Positions 60,412-62,954 of a stretch of DNA of 62,954 nucleotides are shown here, piece by piece. This stretch comes from Rhodoferax sp. Its GTDB lineage: Bacteria; Pseudomonadota; Gammaproteobacteria; Burkholderiales; Burkholderiaceae_C. The stretch covers positions 1 to 62,954 of the forward strand of contig SSFF01000007.1 of assembly GCA_008015235.1 (NCBI GenBank), given 5' to 3'. The position numbers and the translations under genes are program-made. Positions within the stretch are counted from its first letter, which is position 1. Each line of letters begins with the position of its first letter. The notes below the pieces were generated by a model that saw nothing but the letters and a program-made list of their open reading frames with translations, had not been told where the DNA came from and ran no database searches.

Positions 60412-62954
60412 ATGAACCTGTTGCATCCCACCATTCGCACCCGCATTCTTTTGGGATTTGCCCTGCCGCTGCTCATGCTGGTGGCCTTCACGGTGTGGTT
60501 GAGCGCCCAACTGGACAATGTCGAGCGCACTCTGGCAAGGGCTTCTGACGTGAGCGTTGAGCACGCGGTGCTGGCCATGGCAATGGACAAGCATGTGGTG
60601 CAAATCCAGCAGTTCCTCAGCGATGTTTCCGCCACCCGAGGCAAGGATGGTCTGGACGATGGATTTGCCAAGGCGGGTGAGAATTACGAGGCCTTGAACG
60701 CGGCCATGGGTACGCTCGAAAAACACTTCGTAGAGATCGGTGAGGTGCGCGATCTGAAGGCGCTGCAGGCTTTGCGTCCCAAGGTCGAATCCTATTACCA
60801 GACAGGCGTGACCATGGCAAAAGCCTATGTGTCTGGAGGCCCGGAGGCCGGCAACAAGCTGATGGCAGGCTTCGACCAGGCCAGCGAAGATCTGCAAGAA
60901 GCAATGGTGCCGTTCGTCAAGAACCAGGTTGCCCAGATGAAAGCTGACCTGGGCAGTTCAGTGCAGCGCAGCAACACCATTGCGCAGACCGCCACCTACA
61001 TCACAGTCGGCGCCGCGGCCCTGTCCTTTGTCATTGGCCTGTGGGTCACCGTGAGCATTACGGCCCCTCTTGGGCGTGCCTTGGGCACTGCGCGCAGAGT
61101 GGCTGCAGGTGAACTCGATACGAAGATCGAAGCCGATGGCAGCGAAATCGGTCAGCTGATGGCACCGCTTTCCATCATTCTGGGCAAATTGCAGGAAGCC
61201 AATGAGGCCAATGCTTACAACCTTCGTCTGCGCACCGCGCTGGAGTCGGTCAATGGCAACGTCATGATTGCAGACCGTGACCACAACATCATTTTCATGA
61301 ACCGGTCAGTCACGGAGATGCTGGCCGCAGCAGAGGCCGACATCCAGAAAGAGTTGCCGGGCTTCAAGGTGTCCAAGGTGGTAGGCAGCAGCGTCGACAT
61401 CTTCCACAAGAACCCGCAGCACCAGCGGGGCCTCCTGTCCCGCCTGCAGCAGCCCCACCGTGCCACGATCAAGATTGGAGGGCGCACGTTTGCCCTCATC
61501 GCAACCCCCATCTTGGATGCGCAGTCTGCCCGCGAAGGGACCGTCGTGGAGTGGCAGGATCGCACGGCCGAACTGGCGGAGCTGGAGCGTGAGCAGCGCA
61601 TAGCTGCCGAGATCCTGCGCATCAAGAACGCCTTGGACAATGTCAGTGCACCGGTTCGCATCGCGACACCGGATGGAACCATTGTCTACATCAACAAGGC
61701 TTTGGAGCGCGTCTTCCAGCGTGACCGTGCAGCTTTTGCCAGTCAGATTCCGGGCTTCCAGCCTGAGTCCGTCGTAGGCAGCAGCATTGGTGTGTTCTAT
61801 CCTGAACCGGCTGCTGCGCTGGAGCGATTGCGTGCGCTTTCGGATACGGTGCAGACACAGATGAGCTTGGGGGGGCGAACCTACCGCATCACCACGAGTC
61901 CGATACTGGATGCCGATGGCCAGAACGTCGGTACTGTCGGACAGTGGGAGGACATCACGGTGCAAATCGCATCGGAGAACGAGGTCGCTGCCTTGGTGCA
62001 TGCCGCTGCACAAGGCGAGTTCGGTATACGGCTCGACAAGGACGGCAAGACTGGCTTCTTTGCAACACTCGCCGACGGCATGAACCAGTTGCTGGAAACC
62101 AGCGAACAAGGATTGAAGGAAGTCTCGGAGGTACTGGAGGCGTTTGCGGCGGGAGACCTGACCCGCAGGATGGACGGTGACTACCAGGGACTGTTTGGCA
62201 AGGTCAAGGACAGTGCGAACGCCACGGCCGACAACCTCGCGCGCGTGCTGGGAGAAGTGCGAGCCGCGGCTGACGCGCTGACTGGTGCGGCGAATCAGGT
62301 CTCGGCCACGGCACAGAGCCTGAGCCAGGCAGCCAGCGAGCAGGCTGCCAGCGTGGAAGAGACCACGGCGCAGATCGACACCATGAGCGCATCGATCAGC
62401 CAAAACAGCGACAACGCCAGAGTCACCGACAGCATGGCCACCAAGACCAGCAAGGAAGCCGTCGAAGGCGGCGGAGCGGTAAGCCAGACGGTGGTGGCGA
62501 TGAAACAGATCGCGGCGAAGATCGGCATCGTGGACGACATTGCGTACCAGACCAACCTGCTGGCCTTGAACGCGGCGATCGAAGCGGCGCGTGCGGGCGA
62601 GCATGGCAAAGGCTTTGCGGTGGTGGCGGCCGAAGTGCGCAAACTGGCCGAACGCAGCCAGGAAGCGGCCAAGGAAATTGGCGACCTGGCGGGAAGCAGC
62701 GTGAGCACGGCAGAGCGTGCGGGCAAGCTGCTCGACGAAATTGTTCCGAGCATCCAAAAGACCAGCGAGCTGGTGCAGGAGATAGCGGCGGCCAGCAGCG
62801 AGCAGAGTGAAAGCGTGCTGCAGATAGGCGGGGCCATGGGTCAGCTGAGCAAGGCCACGCAGCAGAATGCGAGCGCGTCGGAGGAGCTGGCGGCGACGAG
62901 TGAGGAGCTGTCGGGGCAGGCCGAGCAGCTGCAGCAGAGCATCGGCTTCTTCAA
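60412..62954 (+). CDS. Methyl-accepting chemotaxis protein with PAS domains (3' end outside window)
   Basis: 847 codons are visible without a stop. Transmembrane helix 1 (about 12-31), a periplasmic four-helix-type sensor (about 32-195), helix 2 (about 197-217; [20 protein letters not shown]), HAMP ([20 protein letters not shown]), two PAS-like domains (about 275-385 and 395-515; each with VVGSS before a Phe-Tyr/His motif), a HAMP-like unit ([17 protein letters not shown]) and the signalling domain. AAGAGAGA lies 10 bases before the ATG. The last 692 bases nearly duplicate the receptor gene at 57753. Confidence 0.93.
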   Translation, partial: MNLLHPTIRTRILLGFALPLLMLVAFTVWLSAQLDNVERTLARASDVSVEHAVLAMAMDKHVVQIQQFLSDVSATRGKDGLDDGFAKAGENYEALNAAMGTLEKHFVEIGEVRDLKALQALRPKVESYYQTGVTMAKAYVSGGPEAGNKLMAGFDQASEDLQEAMVPFVKNQVAQMKADLGSSVQRSNTIAQTATYITVGAAALSFVIGLWVTVSITAPLGRALGTARRVAAGELDTKIEADGSEIGQLMAPLSIILGKLQEANEANAYNLRLRTALESVNGNVMIADRDHNIIFMNRSVTEMLAAAEADIQKELPGFKVSKVVGSSVDIFHKNPQHQRGLLSRLQQPHRATIKIGGRTFALIATPILDAQSAREGTVVEWQDRTAELAELEREQRIAAEILRIKNALDNVSAPVRIATPDGTIVYINKALERVFQRDRAAFASQIPGFQPESVVGSSIGVFYPEPAAALERLRALSDTVQTQMSLGGRTYRITTSPILDADGQNVGTVGQWEDITVQIASENEVAALVHAAAQGEFGIRLDKDGKTGFFATLADGMNQLLETSEQGLKEVSEVLEAFAAGDLTRRMDGDYQGLFGKVKDSANATADNLARVLGEVRAAADALTGAANQVSATAQSLSQAASEQAASVEETTAQIDTMSASISQNSDNARVTDSMATKTSKEAVEGGGAVSQTVVAMKQIAAKIGIVDDIAYQTNLLALNAAIEAARAGEHGKGFAVVAAEVRKLAERSQEAAKEIGDLAGSSVSTAERAGKLLDEIVPSIQKTSELVQEIAAASSEQSESVLQIGGAMGQLSKATQQNASASEELAATSEELSGQAEQLQQSIGFF
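62263..62954 (+). repeat. Near-identical receptor signalling segment, copy B
   Basis: The second member of the pair described at 59001-59692; offset exactly 3262 bases throughout. It reaches the last base of the window. Confidence 0.9.

Overview
The window is a contiguous piece of a high-GC betaproteobacterial chromosome, most likely Comamonadaceae (Acidovorax, Rhodoferax, Polaromonas or relatives). Evidence for this: the protein families (TfpX pilin accessory, PglL-type ligase, fused indolepyruvate ferredoxin oxidoreductase, DUF1631 and DUF3717 proteins), the strong G/C preference at codon third positions, and a short palindromic element of a kind I recall as common in that family. The genus cannot be fixed from the sequence. 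There is no tRNA, rRNA, CRISPR array, insertion sequence or prophage. No gap between genes exceeds 300 bases; the largest are 20461-20709, filled mainly by a riboswitch, and 53899-54130, which holds a terminator.

Layout. 1-1769: end of sucC, sucD, and a TerC-family membrane protein. 1926-11653: six co-directional genes forming an unusual signalling cassette: CHASE2 Ser/Thr kinase, PP2C phosphatase, FHA protein, CHASE2 adenylate cyclase, class II cyclic-nucleotide phosphodiesterase, and a GspE/PilB-like traffic ATPase with an N-terminal GAF domain. 11740-18580: a type IV pilin gene behind a sigma-54 promoter, then an AT-rich stretch with a PglL-like O-oligosaccharyltransferase and two paralogous polytopic membrane proteins, an inverted moaC, and a TfpX/TfpZ pilin accessory gene.

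18583-37268: housekeeping and envelope genes: M48 protease, holin-like membrane protein, riboswitch-controlled Alx/TerC, DUF3717/DUF1289, yaeQ, purB, a glutathione transferase, a degenerate HD-GYP protein, rfaE2, glnE, yhdP, a nitrilase-family amidase, mltA, cheV and an Lrp-type regulator. 37431-53898: fused iorAB, yajC-secD-secF, a DUF1631-like protein, smg-dprA and a LysM protein on the minus strand, def-fmt, azlC-azlD and pgk. 54131-62954: a chemosensory operon (CheZ-like, CheY, STAS, CheA, soluble PAS receptor, CheW, membrane PAS receptor) that runs off the right edge.

The most interesting part is 1926-18580. Two CHASE2 sensors share one cluster, one feeding protein phosphorylation (kinase, phosphatase, FHA reader) and the other cAMP (cyclase, phosphodiesterase). 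The cluster ends in a GAF-containing traffic ATPase directly before the pilin gene. I propose it is an extracytoplasmic-signal controller of a type IV pilus-like machine; this is inference from domain content and order. Two other observations stand out: a four-copy palindromic element of fixed architecture, two copies of which form transcription terminators; and a manganese riboswitch whose ribosome-site switching helix can be read directly.
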